64,000 bases of DNA from Halioglobus sp. (GTDB lineage: Bacteria; Pseudomonadota; Gammaproteobacteria; Pseudomonadales; Halieaceae): contig JAQWNG010000023.1 of assembly GCA_029246385.1 (NCBI GenBank), forward strand, positions 1 through 64,000, written 5' to 3'. Position 1 is the stretch's first letter; every line of letters begins with the position of its first letter. The notes beneath the pieces were generated by a model. That model searched no databases, was not told where the DNA came from, and was given only the letters and a program-made list of their open reading frames with translations. The position numbers and the translations under genes were made by a program. This document shows positions 33,319 through 44,544 of this stretch, one piece after another.

Positions 33319-33345
33319 CTTGAAATCAAGATTCACGCCCCAATA
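33319..33345 (+). promoter_or_regulatory. Sigma32 (RpoH) promoter of groESL
   Basis: CTTGAAA - 12 nt - CCCCAATA just downstream of CIRCE. Confidence 0.75.
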
Positions 33346-33409
33346 CATCATATCAAGCCCCGATTAGGGTCATTTTAACGTCACATTTTTACTTTGGAGA
33401 GCAACACAA

Positions 33410-33700
33410 ATGAAAATCCGTCCGCTGTACGATCGCGTGGTCGTTCGTCGCAAGGAAGAAGAAACAGCCTCCCCCGGCGGCATCTTGCTGTCAGGATCCG
33501 CCATAGAAAAGCCTAACCAGGGCGAAATCGTTGCAGTAGGCGACGGTAAAGTACTGGACAATGGTGAACTGCGCCCCCTGACCGTGAAGGTCGGCGATGT
33601 GATCGTATTCGGCCAGTATGCTGGCAGCAATACCATTGAAATTGATGGTGAAGAATTGATCATGATGGGTGAAAGCGAAATCTTTGCAGTGGTCGAGTAA
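33410..33700 (+). CDS. groES: Co-chaperonin GroES
   Basis: [48 protein letters not shown]. Confidence 0.99.
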   Translation: MKIRPLYDRVVVRRKEEETASPGGILLSGSAIEKPNQGEIVAVGDGKVLDNGELRPLTVKVGDVIVFGQYAGSNTIEIDGEELIMMGESEIFAVVE

Positions 33701-33748
33701 GACCCCAAAGTTAATGCATTTCACGAGTTAATAGCAGATTAAACCTAA

Positions 33749-35422
<1,674 letters not shown>

Positions 35423-35444
35423 GCCAACGCCGATTTTACCGATG

Positions 35445-35473
35445 AAAACCTCACCCTCGGGTGGGGTTTTTTT
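35445..35473 (+). terminator. Rho-independent terminator after groEL
   Basis: AAAACCTCACCCTCGGGTGGGGTTTTTTT hairpin plus T-run. Confidence 0.88.
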
Positions 35474-35567
35474 GGTTTTGGGGATATTCCATTAATATTA
35501 GTAAGGCTATATCAGCGTTTTTTATGTACACTTGGAGCGTTAAAAAAAATTAATTAAGGAGTAGCAG

Positions 35568-36194
35568 ATGGAACAAGCTCTTGGATTTGGTTTTCGCTGG
35601 GCGCATGTGATTTTCGGTATCACGTGGATTGGCATGCTTTACTATTTCAACTTTGTACAAACGGAGTATTTTAAGGAAGCCGAGCCAGAGGCCAAAGCTG
35701 ACGCGATGAAAAAACTGGCACCACGAGCCCTCTGGTGGTTCCGTTGGGGTGCTATGTTCACCTTCCTGACCGGACTGTATCTGCTGCATTACCTTAACGC
35801 GCATGCGAATTTTGTGGCTTTTGGTTGGATTTGGATTGGCGCCTTGGCTGGCACCTTCATGTTCCTTAATGTTTGGCTGGTTATTTGGCCTAAGCAGCAA
35901 ATCGTTTTGGGTATGAAGGAAGGTGATGGCCCGTCAGCGGCGGCTAAGGCAGGTCTAGCCTCAAGAACTAATACGCTGTTATCCGGCCCTATGCTGCTTG
36001 GCATGTTTGGTACTGCGCATTCCGGTATTGCGCCTAGTAGCACTGCCGTTGGAATCATGATTGGCGTGGTAGTTTTGTTGGAACTCAATGCCCTATTCGG
36101 GAAAATGGGTCCTATGGCCTCTGTGAAGGGCGTTATTCATTGTAGTCTTGCACTCGTTGCGATTATGTGGGCACTGATGGCGTTCGTGCACTGA
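35568..36194 (+). CDS. PuuD-like (urate hydroxylase-type) membrane protein without cytochrome c domain
   Basis: 208 aa, multi-TM; GFGFRWAHVIFGITWIGMLYYFNFVQTEYFKEAEPEAKADAMKKLAPRALWWFRWGAMFTFLTGLYLL. Confidence 0.72.
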   Translation: MEQALGFGFRWAHVIFGITWIGMLYYFNFVQTEYFKEAEPEAKADAMKKLAPRALWWFRWGAMFTFLTGLYLLHYLNAHANFVAFGWIWIGALAGTFMFLNVWLVIWPKQQIVLGMKEGDGPSAAAKAGLASRTNTLLSGPMLLGMFGTAHSGIAPSSTAVGIMIGVVVLLELNALFGKMGPMASVKGVIHCSLALVAIMWALMAFVH

Positions 36195-36213
36195 CGTCTG
36201 AAGTTGGTTAAAG

Positions 36214-36238
36214 AAGCCGGGGTTTCCTCGGCTTTTTT
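36214..36238 (+). terminator. Rho-independent terminator
   Basis: AAGCCGGGGTTTCCTCGGCTTTTTT. Confidence 0.85.
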
Positions 36239-36289
36239 GTGCGACGCTATGTATAATCTGTGTTTGTGTTTACACGGTGCGGTTCACTA

Positions 36290-37057
36290 ATGCCTGATGA
36301 CGATATAGACCATATTCCTCCCATCGTCCCTACTCGTGACGGCGATCATCAGGGTAATGCGTATAGCGTTGAGCCTGGCGGAGGGCTCAAAAACCCGCGT
36401 GCCAGTCATTCAAGCCAGCCTGATACTATGAATACAGCAGGTGTCGTGACGCGTTCGACTGCGATCATCGCACTGGTTGCTGCCTGCATAGCTTGTGCTT
36501 GGGGCTGGCAGTTGCAGCGGCAGCTGCAGCTGGCAAATGACCAAGTGGCCGACTATGCGACCCGCATAGCCGATCTCGAGGCTCGGTTGTCCGACACGGA
36601 TGAGGGCATGAATCAGAGTGCGGCGGTGCAGGCAGTTAAGATTGCACAGCTCGAAAGTGAGGTCCGCAAACTCTGGGACAATGTGTGGAAGCAGTCGAAA
36701 CTGCGCTTGAGTAAGCTAGAGACTTCAACCGCTGCTCAGACCAAAAGTATAGCGGGGTTGGAGGCCGGGCTTGCCAGTGCCGAGTCGCAATTGACGGAAT
36801 TATCCGGTGATGCGGACAAGCTAAAAAGTGTTGCTGATGAGCTTGAGCGCATGATTACCAGCACTAGCCTGACACAGGCGGAAGTGGAGCGCGTAGCAGA
36901 TAGCCTTAATCGAATCGATTTGGCAGCAACGAAGCTGAATAAGGAAGTGGCCGCCAATCAGGAAGCGGTGCGGTCTATTGATGCTTTTCGTAAGCAAGTC
37001 AACGCCAGTTTGAGTCAATTACGGTCCACTTTGAGAGCGATTCAGGCGAGTCCTTGA
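36290..37057 (+). CDS. Membrane-anchored coiled-coil protein of unknown function
   Basis: Single TM (IIALVAACIACAWGWQL) followed by a long heptad-rich region; start at internal ATG. Confidence 0.65.
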   Translation: MPDDDIDHIPPIVPTRDGDHQGNAYSVEPGGGLKNPRASHSSQPDTMNTAGVVTRSTAIIALVAACIACAWGWQLQRQLQLANDQVADYATRIADLEARLSDTDEGMNQSAAVQAVKIAQLESEVRKLWDNVWKQSKLRLSKLETSTAAQTKSIAGLEAGLASAESQLTELSGDADKLKSVADELERMITSTSLTQAEVERVADSLNRIDLAATKLNKEVAANQEAVRSIDAFRKQVNASLSQLRSTLRAIQASP

Positions 37058-37150
37058 GTCCGGTTGATGCATGGCTGAAGCGGCATAATTTTGCCTTTTA
37101 CGGGCTAAATGGCCCAACATTTTTGCCTTAATATGACAAGGAAGCATAGC

Positions 37151-38674
37151 ATGAGTGTTATTCGACAGGATGATTTTATTGATAGCGTCGCCGATGCTTT
37201 ACAATTTATTTCGTACTACCATCCGCTGGATTTTGTGCAGGCGGTGAACGAAGCGTATGAGCGGGAGCTGAATCCTGCTGCCCGCGATGCCATGGCGCAA
37301 ATCCTGATTAATTCAAGAATGTGCGCTGAAGGCCATCGGCCTATTTGCCAAGACACGGGGATTGTTACCGTGTTTCTTAAAATCGGTATGGATGTGCAGT
37401 GGGATGCTGATATGTCTGTGTCTGATATGGTAAACGAAGGTGTGCGTCGGGCGTACACTCACCCTGATAATGTGCTGCGGGCTTCTATTCTCGACGATCC
37501 TGCGGGCGGGCGCAGGAATACGAAGGACAACACGCCCGCCGTTATTCACATGGAGGTCGTGAAGGGCAATACCATAGATGTGCAGGTGGCAGCGAAGGGT
37601 GGCGGCTCCGAGAATAAATCCAAGTTGGTCATGTTGAATCCTTCCGACAGCGTTGTGGATTGGGTCGTGAAGACGGTTCCCACGATGGGTGCGGTCTGGT
37701 GTCCTCCCGGCATGCTGGGTATTGGTATCGGTGGCACCGCAGAGAAAGCAGCTGTGATGGCAAAAGAGGCGCTTATGGATCCGATCGATATTCATGAATT
37801 GCGTGAGAGAGGGCCTTCAAATCGTTTGGAAGAATTGCGTTTAGAGATTATGGAGGCAGTGAACAAGCTGGGTATTGGTGCCCAGGGTCTCGGTGGTCTC
37901 ACCACGGTGATGGATGTCAAAATCAAGGATTATCCTACACATGCGGCGTCGCTTCCGGTTGCCATGATTCCAAATTGTGCGGCCACGCGTCATACACACT
38001 TTGTCCTTGACGGTAGCGGCCCTGCCTTGCAGGTGCCACCCGATATCAGTGACTGGCCGAGTATTACGCGGGAAGCCGGGGCTGATGTTCACCGTATAAA
38101 TTTGAACACTGTGACCCGGGAGGCAGCAGCCCAATGGCAGCCCGGTGACACGTTATTGTTGTCAGGAAAAATGTTAACCGGACGCGATGCGGCCCACAAA
38201 AAAATGAAGGAATTGATCGAGAGTGGCGAGGGTTTGCCGCCGGAAGTCGACCTTAAAGGCCGCTTTATTTACTATGTGGGCCCGGTGGATCCTGTGGGTG
38301 ATGAGGTTATGGGGCCTGCCGGTCCTACCACGGCCACGCGTATGGACAAATTCACCGACTTTATTCTCGAGTATACGGGTTTATTGGGTATGATTGGTAA
38401 GGCAGAGCGCGGGCCCGCTGGTGTCGCGGCGATTAAAAAGCATAAAGCGGTTTATCTGATGGCGGTGGGCGGTGCGGCGTATCTGGTATCGAAGGCGATC
38501 ACGTCCGCGAGAGTAGTCGCGTTCCCTGAAATGGGGATGGAGGCTATCTACGAATTTGAAGTGAAAGATATGCCCGTGACCGTGGCAGTAGATGCCACTG
38601 GTGCCTCAGTACATGAGATCGGACCAAAGATCTGGCGGGCAAAAATAGCAGAGCAGACTATCAACGTTGTCTAA
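37151..38674 (+). CDS. Class I fumarate hydratase (4Fe-4S)
   Basis: CQDTGIVTVFLKIGM, KGGGSENKSKLVMLNPSDS, GIGGTAEKA, GAQGLGGLTTVMDVKI, GRFIYYVGPVDPVGDEVMGPAGPTTATRMDKFT. Confidence 0.95.
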   Translation: MSVIRQDDFIDSVADALQFISYYHPLDFVQAVNEAYERELNPAARDAMAQILINSRMCAEGHRPICQDTGIVTVFLKIGMDVQWDADMSVSDMVNEGVRRAYTHPDNVLRASILDDPAGGRRNTKDNTPAVIHMEVVKGNTIDVQVAAKGGGSENKSKLVMLNPSDSVVDWVVKTVPTMGAVWCPPGMLGIGIGGTAEKAAVMAKEALMDPIDIHELRERGPSNRLEELRLEIMEAVNKLGIGAQGLGGLTTVMDVKIKDYPTHAASLPVAMIPNCAATRHTHFVLDGSGPALQVPPDISDWPSITREAGADVHRINLNTVTREAAAQWQPGDTLLLSGKMLTGRDAAHKKMKELIESGEGLPPEVDLKGRFIYYVGPVDPVGDEVMGPAGPTTATRMDKFTDFILEYTGLLGMIGKAERGPAGVAAIKKHKAVYLMAVGGAAYLVSKAITSARVVAFPEMGMEAIYEFEVKDMPVTVAVDATGASVHEIGPKIWRAKIAEQTINVV

Positions 38675-40115
38675 TACATTTTATTGGCATGACTATGAGA
38701 CTTTTGGCGCTAATCCCGCGATCGATAGGCCGGCACAGTTTGCGGGTTTGCGAACCGATGCGCAGTTGAATGTTATCGGTGACCCGCTGGTGATATTTTG
38801 TCGCCCTGCGGATGATTTTTTGCCCCAGCCCCAAGCCTGTCTGGTGACAGGTATTACACCGCAGCAGGCGCTTTCTCAGGGTGTTCCAGAGTGCGAGTTT
38901 ATCGCCAGTATTTACCAGCAACTGGCTACTCCTGGCACCTGTGGGGTGGGCTACAATTCTCTGCGTTTTGATGACGAAATCACTCGGCATACTCTGTATC
39001 GAAACTTTTATGACGCCTACGCGCGCGAGTGGCAAAACGGAAATTCACGCTGGGACATTATCGACATGGTGCGGACCACCTGCGCGCTCAGGCCAGAGGG
39101 TATTGAGTGGCCAATGCGCGCGGACGGGTTGCCCAGCTTCCGGCTTGAAGACTTGACCGCAGCCAATGGTATTAGCCATGAGGGTGCTCACGAGGCCCTT
39201 GCAGACGTGCACGCTACGATTGCGTTGGCTAAGCTTATAAGGGAGAAGCAACCTCGCTTGTATGACTATGTGTTGAATCACAGGGACAAACAGTCGACAC
39301 TGTCGCAACTGGATGTGGCTGGAATGAAGCCGCTTCTTCACGTGTCTAGCATGTTCGGTGCGCAGCGTTATAACATTGCGTTGATTGCACCTCTAGCCAA
39401 GCACCCTACTAACAGCAATGAAATCATTTGTTTCGATCTGGGCGCAGACCCTCAAGTGCTTTTTGATCTGGAGGTACCGCAGCTGCAGGAGCTACTCTAT
39501 ACTCGGGCAGAGGATTTACCTGAGGGGAAACAGCGGCTCGGCCTTAAATCGGTCCATATCAACCGCTGTCCAATACTGCTCACCCCCAAAATGGTTGATC
39601 CGGCAACCGCATCGCGCCTTGGAATTAGCGGCAGTAAGTGTCGCAAGCATTTAGAGTCGTTGAAGGCTTATCGTGACACAGATGAAAAGGGTTTTATTGC
39701 TAAAGTTCAGGCTATTGCTCAGGGGCGTAAATTTGAGGCGCGCAATGATCCAGATCAAATGCTTTACAGCGGCGGATTTTTTAGTGCGCAGGATAAGCGC
39801 GTGATGGATCAGGTGCGTGCGCAAACGTCGCAAGAGCTTGCGGCTGCAAGTTTTGTTTTTGAAGATCAACGTCTGCCCGAAATGTTGTTTCGTTACCGCG
39901 CCCGCAATTACCCAGACAGTCTTACTTCGCAGGAATACGCCGAGTGGGAAGAATTTCGCTTTCAACGGCTAACCGATCCCGATTCTGGGCCTAGTTACTG
40001 TATGGAGCAATTTCAGGCAGAGATCGAAGCATTAATGGCGGGTGATACTCTCTCAGAAGCGCAGCAGACACTATTGGAGCAACTTCTGGCGTATGGTGAT
40101 TCTTTGCTGGCCTGA
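38667..40115 (+). CDS. sbcB: Exodeoxyribonuclease I
   Basis: TFYWHDYETFGANPAIDRPAQFAGLRTDAQLNVIGDPLVIFCRPADDFLPQPQACLVTGITPQQA; TTG start. Confidence 0.97.
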   Translation: MSNTFYWHDYETFGANPAIDRPAQFAGLRTDAQLNVIGDPLVIFCRPADDFLPQPQACLVTGITPQQALSQGVPECEFIASIYQQLATPGTCGVGYNSLRFDDEITRHTLYRNFYDAYAREWQNGNSRWDIIDMVRTTCALRPEGIEWPMRADGLPSFRLEDLTAANGISHEGAHEALADVHATIALAKLIREKQPRLYDYVLNHRDKQSTLSQLDVAGMKPLLHVSSMFGAQRYNIALIAPLAKHPTNSNEIICFDLGADPQVLFDLEVPQLQELLYTRAEDLPEGKQRLGLKSVHINRCPILLTPKMVDPATASRLGISGSKCRKHLESLKAYRDTDEKGFIAKVQAIAQGRKFEARNDPDQMLYSGGFFSAQDKRVMDQVRAQTSQELAAASFVFEDQRLPEMLFRYRARNYPDSLTSQEYAEWEEFRFQRLTDPDSGPSYCMEQFQAEIEALMAGDTLSEAQQTLLEQLLAYGDSLLA

Positions 40116-40132
40116 GCAGGGATCAAATTTCT

Positions 40133-41242
40133 TTGGTATTACGCACATGGGCAGAACCTGCCATCGCCCGTATACTAAATCCTGAAACGAGCAGCGTTAT
40201 TAATGCGGCCAATCAGGGGAGAAGCAGCGTGAATTTTGCCGGCAGTCACATTCTTTCGGTCCAGCAATTTGAGAAAGAAGATGTTGAGCGTATATTTTCT
40301 GTGGCTGATCGGATGGCGCCGTACGCCCATCGCCGTCGTGTCACGAATGTGCTCGATGGCGCTATTCTTGGTTCCATGTTTTTTGAGCCCAGCACCCGCA
40401 CCCGGGTCAGCTTTGGCAGTGCCTTTAACTTGCTCGGTGGTCAAGTGCGAGAAACGACGGGCTTTGAAAGTTCTGCTATTGCCAAGGGCGAGTCATTATA
40501 TGATACCGCAAGAGTACTCAGCGGTTACTCTGATGTGATTGCGATGCGTCACCCGCAGGAGGGTTCTGTGGCCGAGTTTGCCGCGGCAAGTCGCGTGCCT
40601 GTGATTAATGGAGGTGACGGCAGTAACGAGCATCCCAGCCAGGCTTTGCTGGACCTGTACACCATCCGGAGTGAGATCGGTGCAAGCGGTCGCAAGCTAG
40701 ATGAACTGCGCATCGCAATGGTGGGAGATTTGCGTCACGGCAGGACAGTGCATTCACTGTGCAAATTGTTGTGTCAGTTTAGCGGGGTACAGGTTGTCTT
40801 GGTTGCGCCCGAAGCTTTGAGAATGCCGCCAGAGATTGTAGAGACACTGCGCAGCACCGGGCACAAGGTCCTGGAATCTGATCAATTGGAGGAGAGCATC
40901 TCTGCTGTCGATATTGTTTACTCTACTCGTCTTCAGGAGGAGAGATTTAGTACGCAGGAAGAGGCTGACCAGTATCGGGGCCGCTTTTGTCTCAATCAGA
41001 GTATCTATACCCGTCACTGTGAGCCTAATACCGTCATCATGCATCCACTGCCGCGAGATTCCAGGGCAAGTGGCAGAGAATTGGATGATGATCTCAATGA
41101 TAATCCCAACCTGGCCATTTTCCGGCAGGCTGATAATGGTTTGCTATTGCGTATGGCTTTATTTGCACTGATTCTTGATGTCGTTGAACAGGTCGACACG
41201 CATGCGCGCGACGTCAATTGGTATACCGATGGTCGCTTCTAA
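40133..41242 (+). CDS. pyrB: Aspartate carbamoyltransferase
   Basis: SMFFEPSTRTRVSFGSAFNLLGG, MRHPQEGS, NGGDGSNEHPSQALLDLYTI, VIMHPLPR. Confidence 0.93.
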   Translation: MVLRTWAEPAIARILNPETSSVINAANQGRSSVNFAGSHILSVQQFEKEDVERIFSVADRMAPYAHRRRVTNVLDGAILGSMFFEPSTRTRVSFGSAFNLLGGQVRETTGFESSAIAKGESLYDTARVLSGYSDVIAMRHPQEGSVAEFAAASRVPVINGGDGSNEHPSQALLDLYTIRSEIGASGRKLDELRIAMVGDLRHGRTVHSLCKLLCQFSGVQVVLVAPEALRMPPEIVETLRSTGHKVLESDQLEESISAVDIVYSTRLQEERFSTQEEADQYRGRFCLNQSIYTRHCEPNTVIMHPLPRDSRASGRELDDDLNDNPNLAIFRQADNGLLLRMALFALILDVVEQVDTHARDVNWYTDGRF

Positions 41243-41859
41243 TGTCGTTTGAATTGAAATTTGGAGCGCAAGACGTCAGGGTGCTTGATGACCAGACGGT
41301 GTGGTCTGGGCACTATTCAATGCGTAAACTAACGCTGCAACATCGACGGTTCGATGGCGGCTGGAGTGATCCGCTAGTGCGCGAGTTGTTTGAGCGGGGC
41401 GATGCTATTGCGGTTTTACCCTACGACCCAGAGACGGACAGTCTAGTGCTGATTGAGCAGTTTCGCCCGGGTGCATTGCGTGGCGATGACAGCCCGTGGA
41501 TGCTCGAGCTGATTGCTGGCGTCGTCGAGGCTGGCGAGTGCGATGAAGACGTCATTCATCGGGAGGCCCTTGAAGAGGCGGGCTGTGAGCTGTCAGAGCT
41601 GGTCCCCATTGCTACTGTATTTCCGAGCGCGGGTGGGTGTACTGAGCAGGTCCGCTTGTTTTGCGGTCGTGTGCTTAGTGCCTCTATTGGAGGGATGCAT
41701 GGCTTGCAGGACGAAGGTGAAGATATTCTGGTGCACTCAGTGGGGCGCACAGAGGCTTTGACAATGCTCGCTGAAAACCGGATTCCTAACGGACACACAT
41801 TGATCGCATTGCAGTGGCTGCAGATTCACGGTGAATCATTGCGGGAGCACTGGTGCTGA
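41242..41859 (+). CDS. nudF: NUDIX ADP-ribose pyrophosphatase
   Basis: NUDIX box GVVEAGECDEDVIHREALEEAGCEL; start overlaps pyrB stop (TAATG). Confidence 0.93.
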   Translation: MSFELKFGAQDVRVLDDQTVWSGHYSMRKLTLQHRRFDGGWSDPLVRELFERGDAIAVLPYDPETDSLVLIEQFRPGALRGDDSPWMLELIAGVVEAGECDEDVIHREALEEAGCELSELVPIATVFPSAGGCTEQVRLFCGRVLSASIGGMHGLQDEGEDILVHSVGRTEALTMLAENRIPNGHTLIALQWLQIHGESLREHWC

Positions 41860-41885
41860 GGCGTATCGCCTGCACTTGACTGCAT

Positions 41886-43481
41886 ATGGCTGACGGTAGC
41901 GTACAGAGTCCCTTACAAACTGGTCCCGGCCTGCTGCGGTCTAGTGCTGTGGTAGGCGTCATGACGACGATATCGCGTGTATTGGGTCTGTTGCGCGATG
42001 TGGTGATTGCGGCTTTTATTGGTGCCAGTGCCAATGCGGATGCGTTTTTCATAGCTTTTAAAATCCCCAATTTTCTGCGTCGCTTGTTTGCAGAGGGGGC
42101 TTTTTCTCAGGCCTTTGTACCTGTGTTGGCTGACTACAAAAAAGCCGGCAGCGCCGCGGCGGTAAAAGCGCTTGTCGATAGAGTGGCTGGGGTTCTGGGC
42201 GGTTCCCTGTTATTCATTACTGCGCTATCCATGCTTGCGGCTCCTCTTGTCACTACGATTTTCGCCCCTGGTTTCGTCGATCAGCCAGAGAAATTTCGCC
42301 TGACTTCAGAGATGATCCGCATCACCTTTCCCTATCTTTTTCTTATTTCGATGACCGGATTTTGCGGTGCAATACTCAACAGTTATGGTCGATTTGCGGT
42401 ACCTGCCTTCACGCCAGTATTTCTTAATCTCTCACTCATTTTTGCGGCTTTGGTGGCGGCTCCTTGGTTTGAGGACCCCGTTTTCGCTTTGGCATGGGGC
42501 GTGCTCTTGGCGGGCGTTGTTCAACTTTTATTTCAACTGCCGTCGCTCTACAAACTGGACCTGGTACCTCGACCCATCTGGGACAGTTCAGACGAAGGCG
42601 TGAGGCGCATCGTCAAATTGATGGTGCCTGCGCTGTTCGGCGTTTCAGTGAGTCAAATCAATCTGCTGTTAGATACGGTGCTGGCCTCTTTTCTACCCAC
42701 CGGCAGTATTTCCTGGTTGTACTACTCAGATCGACTCGCAGAATTACCTCTGGGCATTTTTGGCATTGCCATTGCAACGGTAATCTTGCCGAATCTCTCT
42801 GCCCATCGTGCGGCGGCCCGGGAGACTTCATTTAGTGCCACTCTCGATTGGGCTCTGCGTTGGGTGTTGTTGATCGGAGTGCCCTCGGCGCTCGCGCTAG
42901 TGCTGTTGGCAAAGCCTATATTGATTACCCTCTTTAAGTACGGCGCACTGACACCAATGGATGTAGAAATGTCGGCCTTGAGTTTGCGGGCCTATAGCTT
43001 GGGCTTGATGGCCTTCATGTTGGTAAAAGTCTTGGCGCCAGGATTCTACGCTCGCAAGGATACGGCTACGCCGGTGAAGATTGGTATCATTGCCATGGTG
43101 GCAAATATGGTGATGAACTTATTGTTTACTTTACCGCTGATGTACCTTTGGAACATTGGGCATGTGGGGCTTGCACTGGCTACCAGTGTCGCTGCCATGC
43201 TGAATGCTGGTTTATTACTACGAGGGTTATTGCGCGCCGGTTTCTATCAATTCCAAGCCGGGTGGATGATTTATATGTTGCGTTTAATAGTTTCCACTGC
43301 GTGTATGGGCGCCGCGCTGTTATTGATGTCGCCGGATAGCACTGCGTGGTCCGGTTGGCAATGGGACCAGCGGATTTTCGAATTATTGCTCCTGTGTGGC
43401 GCCGGTGTTGGCGTCTATTTTACCTGCCATTTACTGTTGGGTACTCGAATGCTGCACCTGCTGCCCCCTTCAAGTCGTTGA
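41886..43481 (+). CDS. murJ: Lipid II flippase MurJ
   Basis: RSSAVVGVMTTISRVLGLLRDVVIAAFIGASANADAFFIAFKIPNFLRRLFAEGAFSQAFVPVLADYK. Confidence 0.97.
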   Translation: MADGSVQSPLQTGPGLLRSSAVVGVMTTISRVLGLLRDVVIAAFIGASANADAFFIAFKIPNFLRRLFAEGAFSQAFVPVLADYKKAGSAAAVKALVDRVAGVLGGSLLFITALSMLAAPLVTTIFAPGFVDQPEKFRLTSEMIRITFPYLFLISMTGFCGAILNSYGRFAVPAFTPVFLNLSLIFAALVAAPWFEDPVFALAWGVLLAGVVQLLFQLPSLYKLDLVPRPIWDSSDEGVRRIVKLMVPALFGVSVSQINLLLDTVLASFLPTGSISWLYYSDRLAELPLGIFGIAIATVILPNLSAHRAAARETSFSATLDWALRWVLLIGVPSALALVLLAKPILITLFKYGALTPMDVEMSALSLRAYSLGLMAFMLVKVLAPGFYARKDTATPVKIGIIAMVANMVMNLLFTLPLMYLWNIGHVGLALATSVAAMLNAGLLLRGLLRAGFYQFQAGWMIYMLRLIVSTACMGAALLLMSPDSTAWSGWQWDQRIFELLLLCGAGVGVYFTCHLLLGTRMLHLLPPSSR

Positions 43482-43590
43482 GAGCATGCTCCGCATGGCA
43501 TATTACCCTCTTGAGGCTGCTGCGGAATTAGGCTGGAGCGCGCATTTTCGCTATACTCTTGGGATTAGTCTGACTGGGTTTCCCTAGCGC

Positions 43591-44544
43591 ATGGAACTGA
43601 TTCGAGGCTTGCATAATCTGCGGCCCAGACATCACGGTTGTGTTGCAACGATCGGTGCTTTTGATGGCGTTCATCTGGGCCATCAGGCGGTTATTCGCCA
43701 TCTCCTTGATAAGTCGAGAGAGCTGTCGCTGCCGTCGCTGGTTATTGTCTTTGAGCCCCTGCCTCGAGAATATTTTTCTCCGCTTAAGGCGCCCGCTCGA
43801 ATAATGAGTTTTTGGGAGAAGACGCGTGCGATGGAGGCGATTGGCGTAGACCGCCTGTTGCGCATCCGGTTCAATGAACAGCTCCGAGGCATGTCGGCAC
43901 AGCGTTTTGTTGACGACATATTTGTGGCGGGTCTGGGTGTGCGCTATGTTGTGCTAGGTGACGATTTTCGATTTGGCGCTGATCGTCAGGGAGATATCAA
44001 CTTTATCCAGCAGCAAGGACTGCGCTATGGTTATTCTGCCGGATCGACGCCGACGTTTGCAATCGACGGTGAGCGAGTCAGCAGTACCCGTATTCGGGAG
44101 GCACTGGAGAGAGCAGATTTTTTAGAAGCGGAGGCCCTGTTGGGGCGGCCCTACAGTATTTCTGGTCGAGTGATTTACGGTCGGCAGTTGGGACGAAAAA
44201 TTGGGACGCCTACGGCTAACCTAGAATTGCGTAGGCTGCGAGCACCCTTGTCTGGCGTTTATGTGGTGGAAGTCACCGGTGGCGGTCTGCGAAACGCTCC
44301 GGGCGTGGCCAACGTTGGCGTCAGGCCTACGGTTGATGACAGCATCAAAGCTAATCTTGAGGTGCATTTGTTGGATCGCAGCATTGATTTATACGGCAAA
44401 TACATTGAAGTCACGTTTCGCCACAAAGTACGCGATGAAAAAAAGTTCGATTCGGTAGCAGAGTTACAAGAGAACATAGCGAGGGATATAGAGAAGACGC
44501 GGGCCAGGTATCGCCAGGACTCGAATTCGATAGAGATATTATGA
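43591..44544 (+). CDS. ribF: Bifunctional riboflavin kinase/FAD synthetase
   Basis: [22 protein letters not shown]...[13 protein letters not shown]...[48 protein letters not shown]. Confidence 0.97.
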   Translation: MELIRGLHNLRPRHHGCVATIGAFDGVHLGHQAVIRHLLDKSRELSLPSLVIVFEPLPREYFSPLKAPARIMSFWEKTRAMEAIGVDRLLRIRFNEQLRGMSAQRFVDDIFVAGLGVRYVVLGDDFRFGADRQGDINFIQQQGLRYGYSAGSTPTFAIDGERVSSTRIREALERADFLEAEALLGRPYSISGRVIYGRQLGRKIGTPTANLELRRLRAPLSGVYVVEVTGGGLRNAPGVANVGVRPTVDDSIKANLEVHLLDRSIDLYGKYIEVTFRHKVRDEKKFDSVAELQENIARDIEKTRARYRQDSNSIEIL

